Assembly: GCF_002846365.1 (NCBI RefSeq)
Contig: NZ_PJMW01000002.1
Span: 4,898,001 to 4,962,000 of the forward strand
Direction: 5' to 3'
DNA from: Nocardia fluminea
GTDB taxonomy: Bacteria > Actinomycetota > Actinomycetes > Mycobacteriales > Mycobacteriaceae
DNA length: 64,000 bases
Made by a program: the position numbers and the translations under genes. The notes under the pieces were generated by a model. It searched no databases. It was given only the letters and a program-made list of their open reading frames with translations, and had not been told where the DNA came from. Below are positions 53,163-62,096 of the stretch, piece by piece (positions within the stretch are counted from its first letter, which is position 1; each line of letters starts with the position of its first letter).

Positions 53163-54284
53163 CTAGCGGGCCCGCAATCGCCACAGGGTGGTCGTCTCGG
53201 CGGTGCGAGCCGCGGCGAGGGGGTCGTCGCGATCGGTCGCGCGGGGGTGGCGTGGACGGGTGGTGAGCTTTCCGAGCACGTAGAGACCCGAGTCGTCGAG
53301 CAGGCGCGGAATGTGGTCGGCGGGGCGCAGGCCGAGTATTTCGGCGAGGTCGGACAGCACCAGCCAGCCCTCACCTTGGGGGGTGAGGTGCGAGCGCAGG
53401 TCGCGGGCGAACTCGGTGAGCATCGACTGATCCTGGTCGTAGACACCACGTTCCAGGTCCGAGGTCGGCACCCCGGGCAGCCAGGGCGGATTGCACACCA
53501 CTAGATCGGCGCGGCCCGGCGGGTACAGGGCGGGCCCGGTCACGGCGATCGTGCGGCCGAAACCTAGCCGTTCGGCGTTGTCCTTGGCGCACCGCAACGC
53601 TCTCGGGTTGATATCGGTGGCGACGATCTCGGGGACGCCGCGGGTGGCGAGCAGCGCGGCCAGCACGCCGGTGCCGGTACCGAGATCGAACGCGGTGCGG
53701 ATCTCGGGATCGAGTGGCGCGTCGGCGACGAGGTCGACGTATTCGCTTCGGGTGGGCGAGAACACGCCGTAGCCGGGGTATACCCGCGCTCCGAGCGCGG
53801 GCACTTCGACACCCTGCTGCTGCCAGCGATAGGCGCTCACCACACCGAGTAGTTCGGTGAAGGTGACCACGCGTTCGGCGTCCGCCGGACCGTAAGCCGC
53901 TTCGCACGCCGCCGCCACATCGGGTGCCCGGCGCAGATCGAGCTCGTAGCCCTTACCCAGCCGGATCAGGAGACTGCCGAGAATGCCCGCTCGCGTACGC
54001 CGTCGGATCCGCTCGTGCTCGTAGAGCGCGCCGAGATCGCCGGTAGCGGGCTTCTTCGCCGGTTTGCGATCGGCGCGCCGGCCCAGTGCTTGTAACAGTT
54101 GGCGACCATTGTTGTAATCGCCCTGCCACAGCAGCGCCTCACCCGCCCTGATACGGCGGTAGGCGTGATCGGCCGAGAGCCGGTCGTCGGCGGTGGTGAC
54201 GGTGTGCGGCGCGGGCGCGCCGTTCTCCGAATGCCAGCGGGCAGTGTGCAGGCTGTGGTCTTCGGTCCAGGCGATGGTGGACAC
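53163..54284 (-). CDS. Class I SAM methyltransferase with NPPW motif
   Basis: A 373-residue methyltransferase of the RlmG/PrmC-like kind. Motif I is TAFDLGTGTGVLAALLATRG; motif II ATDINPRALRCAKDNAERLG; the catalytic NPPW in LVVCNPPWLPG. NPPW/NPPY enzymes methylate planar nitrogens of bases or glutamine in proteins, so RNA or protein modification is likely. The N-terminal 150 residues form a separate domain. GTG at 54284 with GGGAGAG upstream. Confidence 0.82.
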   Translation of the reverse strand: MSTIAWTEDHSLHTARWHSENGAPAPHTVTTADDRLSADHAYRRIRAGEALLWQGDYNNGRQLLQALGRRADRKPAKKPATGDLGALYEHERIRRRTRAGILGSLLIRLGKGYELDLRRAPDVAAACEAAYGPADAERVVTFTELLGVVSAYRWQQQGVEVPALGARVYPGYGVFSPTRSEYVDLVADAPLDPEIRTAFDLGTGTGVLAALLATRGVPEIVATDINPRALRCAKDNAERLGFGRTIAVTGPALYPPGRADLVVCNPPWLPGVPTSDLERGVYDQDQSMLTEFARDLRSHLTPQGEGWLVLSDLAEILGLRPADHIPRLLDDSGLYVLGKLTTRPRHPRATDRDDPLAAARTAETTTLWRLRAR

Positions 54285-54618
54285 GGGCTCTCCCGGTGAT
54301 CGACGGTGCTGGTGACTCGCGTGCGCCGACGCGATGCGCGACGCCGGTGCCGGTCGGTCGCTACTGCGTCGGGAGGGGGCCGACCGCGTCGCCGAGGGCC
54401 GTGTCGAGCGTCACCACTGCTGCCTTTCCGCGGGAGGGGTTTCTCATTCTGCCGCATCGGCCCAGGCTGACGTCATCTAGGGCACCGGCCCAGGCGGTGC
54501 GTGCCCGGTTTTGACCATGCGGCCGGACAATGGTCCGGGCGGGCGACAGTGCTCGTTTCATCGGCGGCGCGGCCGCGGCCCTGCACGCCTGCCTGTCGTC
54601 GAATCCGCGATTCAGCGA
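54285..54618. other. Intergenic region without a recognised gene
   Basis: These 334 bases separate the methyltransferase start from the MocR stop. I see no convincing gene, repeat or terminator. A 28-codon minus-strand frame (54361-54447) has no good ribosome binding site. Confidence 0.5.
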
Positions 54619-56013
54619 TCAGGATCTGCGGATGCGCCGGTAGGTCGGAGTGGCACAGGCCGCGGCGGCGAGCTCGGTGGCGAGCCAGGCGAGATCGGTG
54701 TCTCCGAGGGCGCCCAGCGTCAGACGTAGATGCTCACTCACCGGCCGCTCGCCCGCTTCGAACGGGCCACCCGGCGCGGCCTTGATGCCCGCGGCGGCGA
54801 GGCTGATCATCGCGGCGTTCTCGTCGGAGACCGGGAGCCAGACATTGATGCCGTCACCCGCGGCCACGACGACATCGTGGCGGGCGAGCGCGCGGCGCAG
54901 AACCGTAGCGCGCCTGCGGTATTCGACGCGCGCGCCCGCGACAGTGGCCCGGGCCCCGGCATCGTGGAGCATCGTCAGCAGCACGCGCTGGAGTAGTCGG
55001 CTGGACCACCCCGGCCCGAGCATCCGGCGGTCGACCACCGGATCCAGCAGTACCGCGGGCCCACCCGCGACGGCCAACCGCAGATCGGCGCCGTGCGATT
55101 TCGAGTACGAGCGGATGTAGACGCCGCGATCGGGGAAGCGCGCGGCCAGTGATCGCAACGGGGTGGTCGCGATGCCCGCGGAGTGGTCGTCCTCGATGAT
55201 CAGTACCGGGTGCGCGCGGAGCAGCGCGGCCAGTTCGCGCACTCTGGCCGCGCTGAGGGAGGCGCCGGTCGGGTTGTGGGCGCGCGGCTGCAGGATCACC
55301 GCACGCGGTCCCGGGCCGTGGAAAGCGAGCGCGAATTCCTCGGGCCGGAAGCCGGATTCGTCGAGGCGCACGGCGATCGGACGCGCACCCAGGCGCGCGA
55401 GCAGGTCGAGGAACGGCGGGAAACACGGATCCTCGACGATCACCGGGTCGCCGAAGCGCACGTGCGCGGAGAGAATCCGGTCCACCGCGTCCAGGGCGCC
55501 GTCGAGGACGGTGAGCCGTTCGCAGGCCCACGGCCAGTCGGCACGCAGTGTTTCCGCGAGCGCGGGCAGCACAGCCTCGCCGAGATAGTGGGCCGAGAGA
55601 TCGCCGGGCGCGGTATCGCGCGAGAGCGCGTGTAGTGCGGCGGCCAGGTCGGGCAGCAGCGCCGGATCGGGGGTGCCGCGCGACAGGTCGACGCGAAAGG
55701 CGTTGTCGGAGGGGGAGTGCAGGCGCTGATACCGCCCGATCGGCGCTGCCGTTTCCGCGCCGACGAAGGTGCCCGCCCGTCCGCGCGCGGTGATCGCGCC
55801 GGTCGCGGCCAGCGCGCGCCAGGCCTGGCTGACGGTGGCGGGGGAGACCCGCAGTTCGCGGGCCACCTCGCGCACGGTGGGTAGCCGGCTGCCCGGTGCG
55901 AGTGCGCCCGAGCGGATGCGGCGGCCGATCGCGGCGGCGATCCCGGCGGCGGTGCGTTCGTCGAGGTCCCCGGCGAAGTCCGCGGGCAGTGCGGTCGGCG
56001 AGGCTTCGGTCAT
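54619..56013 (-). CDS. MocR-family GntR/aminotransferase regulator
   Basis: A 464-residue MocR regulator: N-terminal GntR winged helix (about 25-90; GSRLPTVREVARELRVSPAT, VSQAWRALAATGAI) fused to a fold-type I aminotransferase domain with the PLP lysine in IRSYSKSHGADLRLAVAGG and ILQPRAHNPTGASLS. ATG at 56013; a 16-codon extension to 56061 is possible. It is divergent from the pyrimidine-degradation operon across 122 bases and probably regulates it. PLP-dependent sensing of beta-alanine- or GABA-like amines is a reasonable guess. Confidence 0.87.
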   Translation of the reverse strand: MTEASPTALPADFAGDLDERTAAGIAAAIGRRIRSGALAPGSRLPTVREVARELRVSPATVSQAWRALAATGAITARGRAGTFVGAETAAPIGRYQRLHSPSDNAFRVDLSRGTPDPALLPDLAAALHALSRDTAPGDLSAHYLGEAVLPALAETLRADWPWACERLTVLDGALDAVDRILSAHVRFGDPVIVEDPCFPPFLDLLARLGARPIAVRLDESGFRPEEFALAFHGPGPRAVILQPRAHNPTGASLSAARVRELAALLRAHPVLIIEDDHSAGIATTPLRSLAARFPDRGVYIRSYSKSHGADLRLAVAGGPAVLLDPVVDRRMLGPGWSSRLLQRVLLTMLHDAGARATVAGARVEYRRRATVLRRALARHDVVVAAGDGINVWLPVSDENAAMISLAAAGIKAAPGGPFEAGERPVSEHLRLTLGALGDTDLAWLATELAAAACATPTYRRIRRS

Positions 56014-56124
56014 GGGCTTATTCTGCGGGGCGTGCGCAGCCGATCCGGGGCGCACCGCCAACGTTTACGGCACCGAAACTGTTTCCGCACTCTTGTAACA
56101 CAACAGAATCAGTTGCAGGTGCAG

Positions 56125-56136
56125 TATAACAAAGCA
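56125..56136 (+). promoter_or_regulatory. -10 element and likely leaderless start of the pyrimidine operon
   Basis: TATAAC (56125-56130) ends 5 bases before ATG 56136, and there is no purine-rich ribosome binding site, so transcription probably starts at or next to the ATG. TTGTAACACAA (56093-56103) is a small inverted repeat in the -35 area that may bind the MocR regulator. Confidence 0.5.
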
Positions 56137-56975
56137 TGGGAATCGTCAGAGCGGCGCTCGTCCAGACCAGCTGGACTGGTGACAAAGAATCAATGATCAC
56201 AGTGCACGAGGACTACGCCCGGGAGGCCGCGGCGCAGGGCGCGCAGGTGATCTGCTTCCAGGAGTTGTTCTACGGCCCGTATTTCTGCCAGCTGCAGGAC
56301 AGCAAGTTCTACGAATACGCCGAGTCGGTACCGGGCCCGACCACCGAGCGGATCGCCGCTCTGGCCGCCGAATTGAACTTGGTGATCGTGGCGCCGGTGT
56401 ACGAGCGCGAGATGGACGGGCTGCTCTACAACACGGCGGTGGTGATCGACGCCGATGGGTCCTATCTGGGCAAATACCGCAAACATCACATACCGCAGGT
56501 GACCGGCTTCTGGGAGAAGTTCTACTTCCGGCCGGGCAATCTCGGGTGGCCGGTATTCGACACCGCGGTGGGCAAGGTCGGCGTCTATATCTGTTACGAC
56601 CGCCATTTTCCGGAGGGCTGGCGGGCGCTCGGCCTCGCGGGCGCGGAAATCGTGTTCAATCCGTCGGCGACGTCGCGAGGGCTTTCCGGTTATCTGTGGA
56701 AACTCGAGCAACCCGCCTCGGCGGTGGCCAACGAGTATTACGTCGGCGCGATCAACCGCGTCGGAATCGAGAGCGATTACGGCGACAACGACTTCTACGG
56801 TACGAGCTATTTCGTGGACCCCGAAGGGAAGTTCGTCGGCGAGGTCGCCTCCGATACTTCGCCGGAATTGGTTGTCCGTGATCTCGATATGGATCTGATC
56901 AAGATCGTTCGCGAGCGCTGGGCGTTCTATCGCGATCGTCGCCCTGATGCCTACGGACCGATGGTGAACCCCTGA
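56136..56975 (+). CDS. Nitrilase-superfamily amidohydrolase (beta-ureidopropionase-like)
   Basis: A 279-residue carbon-nitrogen hydrolase. Catalytic triad visible: Glu43 (FQELFYGPYF), Lys116 (GKYRKHHIPQ) and Cys153 (YICYDRHFPE). Size and motifs fit N-carbamoyl-beta-alanine or N-carbamoyl amino acid hydrolases. With the dihydropyrimidinase it would complete reductive pyrimidine breakdown, giving beta-amino acid, CO2 and ammonia. First gene of the operon, probably leaderless, overlapping the next gene by TGATG. Confidence 0.87.
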   Translation: MGIVRAALVQTSWTGDKESMITVHEDYAREAAAQGAQVICFQELFYGPYFCQLQDSKFYEYAESVPGPTTERIAALAAELNLVIVAPVYEREMDGLLYNTAVVIDADGSYLGKYRKHHIPQVTGFWEKFYFRPGNLGWPVFDTAVGKVGVYICYDRHFPEGWRALGLAGAEIVFNPSATSRGLSGYLWKLEQPASAVANEYYVGAINRVGIESDYGDNDFYGTSYFVDPEGKFVGEVASDTSPELVVRDLDMDLIKIVRERWAFYRDRRPDAYGPMVNP

Positions 56976-58393
56976 TGCGCACTTTCATCCACGGCGGGAC
57001 GGTGGTGAGCGCCACCGGGTCCCAGCTCCTCGACGTGCTGATCGACGACGAGACGATTGTCGCTGTGCTGCAACCGGGTTCGACCGCCCTCGGCGCCGAT
57101 CTGGCCGCCGACGCGGACACGGTGATCGACGCGACCGGCAAATACGTGATCCCCGGCGGCGTCGACGGGCACACGCACATGCAGCTGCCGTTCGGCGGCA
57201 CCGAGGCCAGCGACACCTTCGAAACCGGGACCAGAGCCGCGGCCTGGGGCGGCACCACCACCATCGTCGACTTCGCCGTGCAGAAACCGGGCGAGCGGGT
57301 GCAGGACACCCTCGCCCAATGGCACGGCAAGGCCGCCGGGCGGTGCGCGATCGACTACGGGTTCCATCAGATCATCGGCGATGTCAACGACGAATCCCTG
57401 AAGGGGATGAGCGAACTCGTCAGCGAAGGCGTCACCAGCTTCAAGCTGTTCATGGCCTATCCCGGTGTCTTCTACTCCGACGACGGCCAGATCCTGCGCG
57501 CCATGCAGTCCGCAGGCGAGCTCGGTGCGCTGATGATGATGCACGCCGAGAACGGCATCGCTATCGACGTCCTCGTCGAACAGGCCCTCGCACGCGGCGA
57601 CACCTCGCCCTACTTCCACGGCACCAGCCGTCCGTGGCAGATGGAGGAGGAGGCCACTCATCGCGCGATCATGTTGGCGCAGTTGACCGGTGCTCCGCTG
57701 TACGTGGTGCACGTATCGGCCAAACAGGCGATGGCGCAGATCGTGACCGCGCGGGACAACGGGCAGAACGTGTTCGCCGAGACCTGTCCGCAGTACCTGT
57801 ACCTCTCGCTCGAGGAGCAGCTGGGCGCACCGGGTTTCGAGGGCGCCAAGTGGGTCTGCTCGACACCGCTGCGCTCGCGGGCCGAGGGCCATCAGGACGA
57901 GCTGTGGCGTTTCATCCGCACCGGTGACGTCACCGCGGTGAGCACCGACCACTGCCCGTTCTGCATGAAGGATCAGAAAGAGCTCGGCGTGGGCGATTTC
58001 AGCAAGATCCCGAACGGGATCGGCGGGGTCGAGCATCGGATGGATCTGCTGTTCCAGGGTGTCAAGGACGGGCGGATCTCGCTCGAACGATGGGTGGAGG
58101 TCTGCTGCACCACCCCGGCCAGGATGTTCGGCATGTACCCGCGCAAGGGTGTGATCAGCCCGGGTGCCGACGCCGATGTCGTGATCTACGACCCCCACGG
58201 GCACACCAGCATAGGGCTCGGCAAGACCCATCACATGAACATGGATCACTCCGCGTGGGAGGGCTTCGAGATCGACGGTCATGTCGACACGGTCCTGTCG
58301 CGCGGCCGGGTGATCGTCGACGACGGCGCGTACCACGGTCGTGCCGGGCACGGCCGGTTCATCCGGCGCGGCCTGTCACAGAACCTGCTGTAG
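56975..58393 (+). CDS. hydA: Dihydropyrimidinase / D-hydantoinase
   Basis: A 472-residue amidohydrolase opening dihydrouracil, dihydrothymine or hydantoins. Metal ligands: GHTHMQLPFG, the carboxylated Lys in SFKLFMAYPG, MMHAENG, YVVHVSAKQA and STDHCPF. C-terminal GADADVVIYDP is typical. ATG at 56975 overlaps the previous stop. Upstream and downstream genes suggest pyrimidine use as nitrogen source. Confidence 0.92.
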   Translation: MRTFIHGGTVVSATGSQLLDVLIDDETIVAVLQPGSTALGADLAADADTVIDATGKYVIPGGVDGHTHMQLPFGGTEASDTFETGTRAAAWGGTTTIVDFAVQKPGERVQDTLAQWHGKAAGRCAIDYGFHQIIGDVNDESLKGMSELVSEGVTSFKLFMAYPGVFYSDDGQILRAMQSAGELGALMMMHAENGIAIDVLVEQALARGDTSPYFHGTSRPWQMEEEATHRAIMLAQLTGAPLYVVHVSAKQAMAQIVTARDNGQNVFAETCPQYLYLSLEEQLGAPGFEGAKWVCSTPLRSRAEGHQDELWRFIRTGDVTAVSTDHCPFCMKDQKELGVGDFSKIPNGIGGVEHRMDLLFQGVKDGRISLERWVEVCCTTPARMFGMYPRKGVISPGADADVVIYDPHGHTSIGLGKTHHMNMDHSAWEGFEIDGHVDTVLSRGRVIVDDGAYHGRAGHGRFIRRGLSQNLL

Positions 58394-58421
58394 CAACCAA
58401 CTGCCGAAACGGAGAGTGCCG

Positions 58422-59465
58422 ATGGACATCGGAGTCGTCCTGCAGTGCACACCACCCTCGTCGCGGGTGATCGAACTGGCCAGACTGGCCGAAACCCACG
58501 GGTTCTCGCACGTGTGGACCTTCGACTCGCACCTGCTCTGGCAGGAGCCGTACGTGATCTACAGCCAGATCCTGGCCGCCACCAGGAAGGTGACGGTGGG
58601 GCCCATGGTCACCAACCCGGCGACCCGGGACCAGACGGTGACCGCCTCCGTGTTCGCCACGCTCAACGAGATGTTCGGCAACCGCACGATCTGTGGCATC
58701 GGACGTGGCGACTCGGCGGTGCGCACGCTCGGCGAGAAGCCGACGACGCTGGCGACCCTGCGCGAATCGGTCGAGGTGATCAGGGAACTCGGCAACGGTC
58801 GCAGCGCCCGGGTCGGCGATACCGAGGTGCGGTTCCCGTGGGCGGCCACCTCGCGGCTCGAGGTGTGGGTGGCCGGATACGGGCCCAAGGCCCTCGCGCT
58901 GACCGGGCAGGTCGCCGACGGGTTCATCCTGCAACTCGCCGACCCCGACATCACCGCCTGGACCATCGCCAAGGTGCGTGCGGCGGCGGAGGCGGCGGGC
59001 CGTGACCCGCTGTCGGTGAAGATCTGTGTCGCCGCGCCCGCCTATGTCACCGACGGCTCGCGGGCCGGACTGGAACACGCCCGTGACCAGTGTCGCTGGT
59101 TCGGCGGCATGGTCGGCAACCACGTCGCCGACATCGTCGCGAAATACGGTGTGGGCGGCGATGTTCCGGCGGCGCTGACCGACTACATCGCGGGCAGGCA
59201 GGGCTACGACTACAACCAGCACGGGCGCGCGGGCAACACACATGCCGATTTCGTGCCCGACGAGATCGTGGACCGGTTCTGTGTGATCGGGACTCCTGAT
59301 GAGCAGCTCGCCCGGTTGTGGGAGCTCGAGCAGCTCGGTGTCGGCCAATTCGCGGTGTACCTGCAGCACGATGCCAAGACGACCACGCTAGAGGCCTATG
59401 GCGAGCAAGTGCTGCCGCGGCTGAATCGGCAGGTCACCGCGATCCAAGCGGCCGGTCTGACATGA
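58422..59465 (+). CDS. LLM-class flavin/F420-dependent oxidoreductase
   Basis: A 347-residue luciferase-like oxidoreductase resembling the TIGR03842 F420-dependent group that co-occurs with dihydropyrimidinase genes. It begins MDIGVVLQCTPPSSRVIELA; HVWTFDSHLLW and GPMVTNPATRDQ, GIGRGDSAVRT and VAGYGPKALALTGQVADGF are visible family stretches. It might oxidise or reduce a pyrimidine ring intermediate with F420 or FMN. ATG at 58422 behind GGAGAG; longer frame rejected. Confidence 0.82.
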   Translation: MDIGVVLQCTPPSSRVIELARLAETHGFSHVWTFDSHLLWQEPYVIYSQILAATRKVTVGPMVTNPATRDQTVTASVFATLNEMFGNRTICGIGRGDSAVRTLGEKPTTLATLRESVEVIRELGNGRSARVGDTEVRFPWAATSRLEVWVAGYGPKALALTGQVADGFILQLADPDITAWTIAKVRAAAEAAGRDPLSVKICVAAPAYVTDGSRAGLEHARDQCRWFGGMVGNHVADIVAKYGVGGDVPAALTDYIAGRQGYDYNQHGRAGNTHADFVPDEIVDRFCVIGTPDEQLARLWELEQLGVGQFAVYLQHDAKTTTLEAYGEQVLPRLNRQVTAIQAAGLT

Positions 59466-59496
59466 TCGCCGGGCAGTGGCGGGTGGGAGTGCGCCG

Positions 59497-60441
59497 GTGC
59501 GCACGGTGACCATCGATCCGGCGACAGCCGTTGTCCCGCAGCAGATTCGCGCCTCCACACCCCGTCGGACCCGGTTGCTGCGCGTGGTGTACGCGGTGAG
59601 CGCGTTCGTGCTCGTGGCGGTGATCTGGGAACTGGTGAAGGTACTGGTGCCCACCGACGGCGTGCGCATCGCGGGCACCCGGGTACTCCCGCGCACCAGC
59701 GACGGCGCGCTCCCGCACGTCTGGGCGGTGTTCACCGTGCTCGGCGACGCAGACGGTAAGAGCACGGTCGGCGAAACTCTGCTGCGCACGGGGCTGTTCA
59801 CGCTGGGTCTGTCGTTGCTCGCGTTGACGCTCGGTGCTGTGGTCGGCGTGGCGCTGGCCGTCGCGATGCAGCGGTTCGGCCGGCTGGAGCGGGGCCTGCT
59901 GCCGTATGTGGTGCTGTCGCAGACGGTTCCGCTGATCGCGCTCGCACCGCTGGTGGCGGCATGGGGCGGCAGACTGTCCATCGGCGGTGAGCCGTGGCGG
60001 CCGTGGATGAGCATCGTGGTGATCGCTGCCTATCTCGCTTTCTTCCCCATCGCCATCGGGATGCTGCGCGGGCTACAGGCGCCGTCGGCGGCCTCGGTCG
60101 AATTACTGCGTAGCTGCTCGGCCGGCTGGTGGGCGACGTTGACGCGCTTACGGTTTCCCGCCGCCGTTCCCTCCTTGATACCGGCGCTCCGGCTGGCCGC
60201 CGCGGCCGCGGTGATCGGTGCGATCGTCGCCGAGATCTCCACCGGTACCGCGGGCGGGATCGGGCGGCAGATCATCGTGTTCTCCCAGCAGGCCACCGGC
60301 GATTCGGCCCGGCTCTACGCCGCCGTGCTCGCCGCCGCGCTGCTCGGTGTCGTCCTCACCGCCCTGGTCGGTCTGGTGGAGCTGGCGCTGCGCCGCTACA
60401 GCAACCCGCCGGGCACCGGCACCGCGAGCGAGGGCCGATGA
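59497..60441 (+). CDS. ABC transporter permease 1
   Basis: A 314-residue permease of the SsuC/ThiX type with about six helices and the EAA-like loop ELLRSCSAGWWATLTRLRFP. GTG at 59497 has GGGAG upstream at a good distance; GTG 59476 would add 7 residues. It works with permease 2, the ATPase and the binding protein that follow. Two different permeases make a heterodimeric channel. Confidence 0.85.
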   Translation: MRTVTIDPATAVVPQQIRASTPRRTRLLRVVYAVSAFVLVAVIWELVKVLVPTDGVRIAGTRVLPRTSDGALPHVWAVFTVLGDADGKSTVGETLLRTGLFTLGLSLLALTLGAVVGVALAVAMQRFGRLERGLLPYVVLSQTVPLIALAPLVAAWGGRLSIGGEPWRPWMSIVVIAAYLAFFPIAIGMLRGLQAPSAASVELLRSCSAGWWATLTRLRFPAAVPSLIPALRLAAAAAVIGAIVAEISTGTAGGIGRQIIVFSQQATGDSARLYAAVLAAALLGVVLTALVGLVELALRRYSNPPGTGTASEGR

Positions 60442-60488
60442 GCCCCACCGGCACACTCGTCACGCCACCATGTCAGGAAGAAGTACCC

Positions 60489-61322
60489 ATGACCATCTCA
60501 GTCGCCGAACCCGGCAGTCCGGGGGCGCCGGCCGCGGTCGAGCTGAGCCATCTCGGCAAGACCTTCGCCGCCGGTGCGGTGACGGCGCTGTCCGATGTCT
60601 CGCTCTCCGTCGCGGCGGGCGAATTCGTCTCGCTCATCGGACCTTCCGGCTGCGGCAAGTCGACCCTCTTGCGGATCGTCGCCGACCTCGAGACGCCGAG
60701 CAGCGGCACTGTCACCGTGCACGGCAAGCCCGCGCGGCAGGCGCGGATCGACCAGGACTACGGCATCGCGTTCCAGCAGGCCGGTCTGCTCGACTGGCGC
60801 ACTGTCGCGGCCAATGTCGAACTGCCCCTGGAACTGCACAAAGTGCCGAAGGCGCAGCGCAAGGCACGCAGTGCCGAGCTGCTCGCCATGGCCGGGCTCG
60901 GCGAGTTCGCCGACCGCTACCCGGCCGAACTGTCCGGCGGCATGCAGCAGCGCGTCGCGATCGCCCGCGCACTGGCCCGTAAACCCTCGCTGCTGCTGAT
61001 GGACGAACCGTTCGGTGCGCTCGACGAGATGACCAGAGAACGCATGCAGGACGAGTTGCTGCGCATCGCGGAGGAGACCGGCGCCGCCGTGGTGTTCGTC
61101 ACCCACTCGATTCCCGAGGCGGTGTACCTCTCGGACCGGGTGGTGGTGCTGTCCGCGCGACCCGGCCGGATCAGCGACATCGTGGCGACCGGCGGCTGGG
61201 ATCGCCGGGCGGGCAACGATGTCCGGGCGTCCGCGCCGTTCTTCGCCGCCGTCGCCGCGGTGCGCGCGGCACTGCGCGGCGAGGACGACGACACCGTTGT
61301 GGCCGGACGGGATCTGCGATGA
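60489..61322 (+). CDS. ABC transporter ATPase
   Basis: A 277-residue ATP-binding subunit: Walker A IGPSGCGKSTLLR, Q-loop FQQAGLLDW, signature LSGGMQQRVAIARALA, Walker B LLLMDEPFGALDEMT and H-loop VTHSIPEAV. It is in the nitrate/sulfonate/thiamine-precursor importer group. ATG at 60489 with AGGAAGAAG upstream; overlaps permease 2 by ATGA. Confidence 0.92.
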   Translation: MTISVAEPGSPGAPAAVELSHLGKTFAAGAVTALSDVSLSVAAGEFVSLIGPSGCGKSTLLRIVADLETPSSGTVTVHGKPARQARIDQDYGIAFQQAGLLDWRTVAANVELPLELHKVPKAQRKARSAELLAMAGLGEFADRYPAELSGGMQQRVAIARALARKPSLLLMDEPFGALDEMTRERMQDELLRIAEETGAAVVFVTHSIPEAVYLSDRVVVLSARPGRISDIVATGGWDRRAGNDVRASAPFFAAVAAVRAALRGEDDDTVVAGRDLR

Positions 61323-62083
61323 GGACCTGGCTGCCGCCGATTCTGGTCGGTCTCGTCGTCCTCGCGCTGTGGCAGCTGCTCACGGTGGTGGCGGGCGTGC
61401 CCTCGTTCCTGCTGCCCGCGCCCACCGCGATCGCCACCCAGTTCGGCGAGAACGCAGGCCGGATCGTCGATGCCTCGCTCGCCACCGGCACGAACGCGCT
61501 GATCGGGTTCGTCGCCGGGACCGTGCTCGGCCTGGCCGCCGCCGTTCTCGCGGTGCGATTCCGCCTGATCGACGGGCTGCTCACACCGCTGGCGGCCGCC
61601 GCGGCCGCGGTCCCGATCGTGGCGCTGGCACCCCTGCTGAACTCGATGTACTCCACGACCACCGAGACCCCGCGACGGCTCGTCGTCACCATCGTGGTGT
61701 TCTTTCCCGTCTTCGTCAGCACCGCGCGCGGGCTGCGGCAGGTCCCGAAGGTGCAGGCCGATCTGATGCGCTCCTACGCCGCGTCGGGGTGGCAGATCAC
61801 CCGCGCCGTGCGCCTGCCCGCCGCCCTGCCGCACCTGTTCACCGGACTGCGCATCGCCGCACCCGGGGCGGTCATCGCGGCCGTCATCGCCGAATACTTC
61901 GGCGGCCTGCAGAACGGACTCGGCAGCCGGATCACCTCCGCCGCGGCCAACACTGCCTATCCGCGGGCGTGGGCCTACGTCGCCGGTGCGATGTGCGTCG
62001 GCCTGGTGTTCCTGGCCGCTGTGCTGCTGCTCGAACACCTCACCCGACGACCTCGAACACCGCTGCTGTCCACGATCCGATGA
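61319..62083 (+). CDS. ABC transporter permease 2
   Basis: A 254-residue six-helix permease paralogous to the first, with RSYAASGWQITRAVRLPAAL as the EAA loop that contacts the ATPase. ATG at 61319 overlaps the ATPase stop; the substrate-binding protein follows 13 bases later. Confidence 0.87.
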   Translation: MRTWLPPILVGLVVLALWQLLTVVAGVPSFLLPAPTAIATQFGENAGRIVDASLATGTNALIGFVAGTVLGLAAAVLAVRFRLIDGLLTPLAAAAAAVPIVALAPLLNSMYSTTTETPRRLVVTIVVFFPVFVSTARGLRQVPKVQADLMRSYAASGWQITRAVRLPAALPHLFTGLRIAAPGAVIAAVIAEYFGGLQNGLGSRITSAAANTAYPRAWAYVAGAMCVGLVFLAAVLLLEHLTRRPRTPLLSTIR

Positions 62084-62096
62084 GGGAGATCAATCC

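Noticed and set aside
54361..54447. 28-codon minus-strand frame in the intergenic region
   Set aside because: No ribosome binding site, no regulatory elements and unremarkable sequence.
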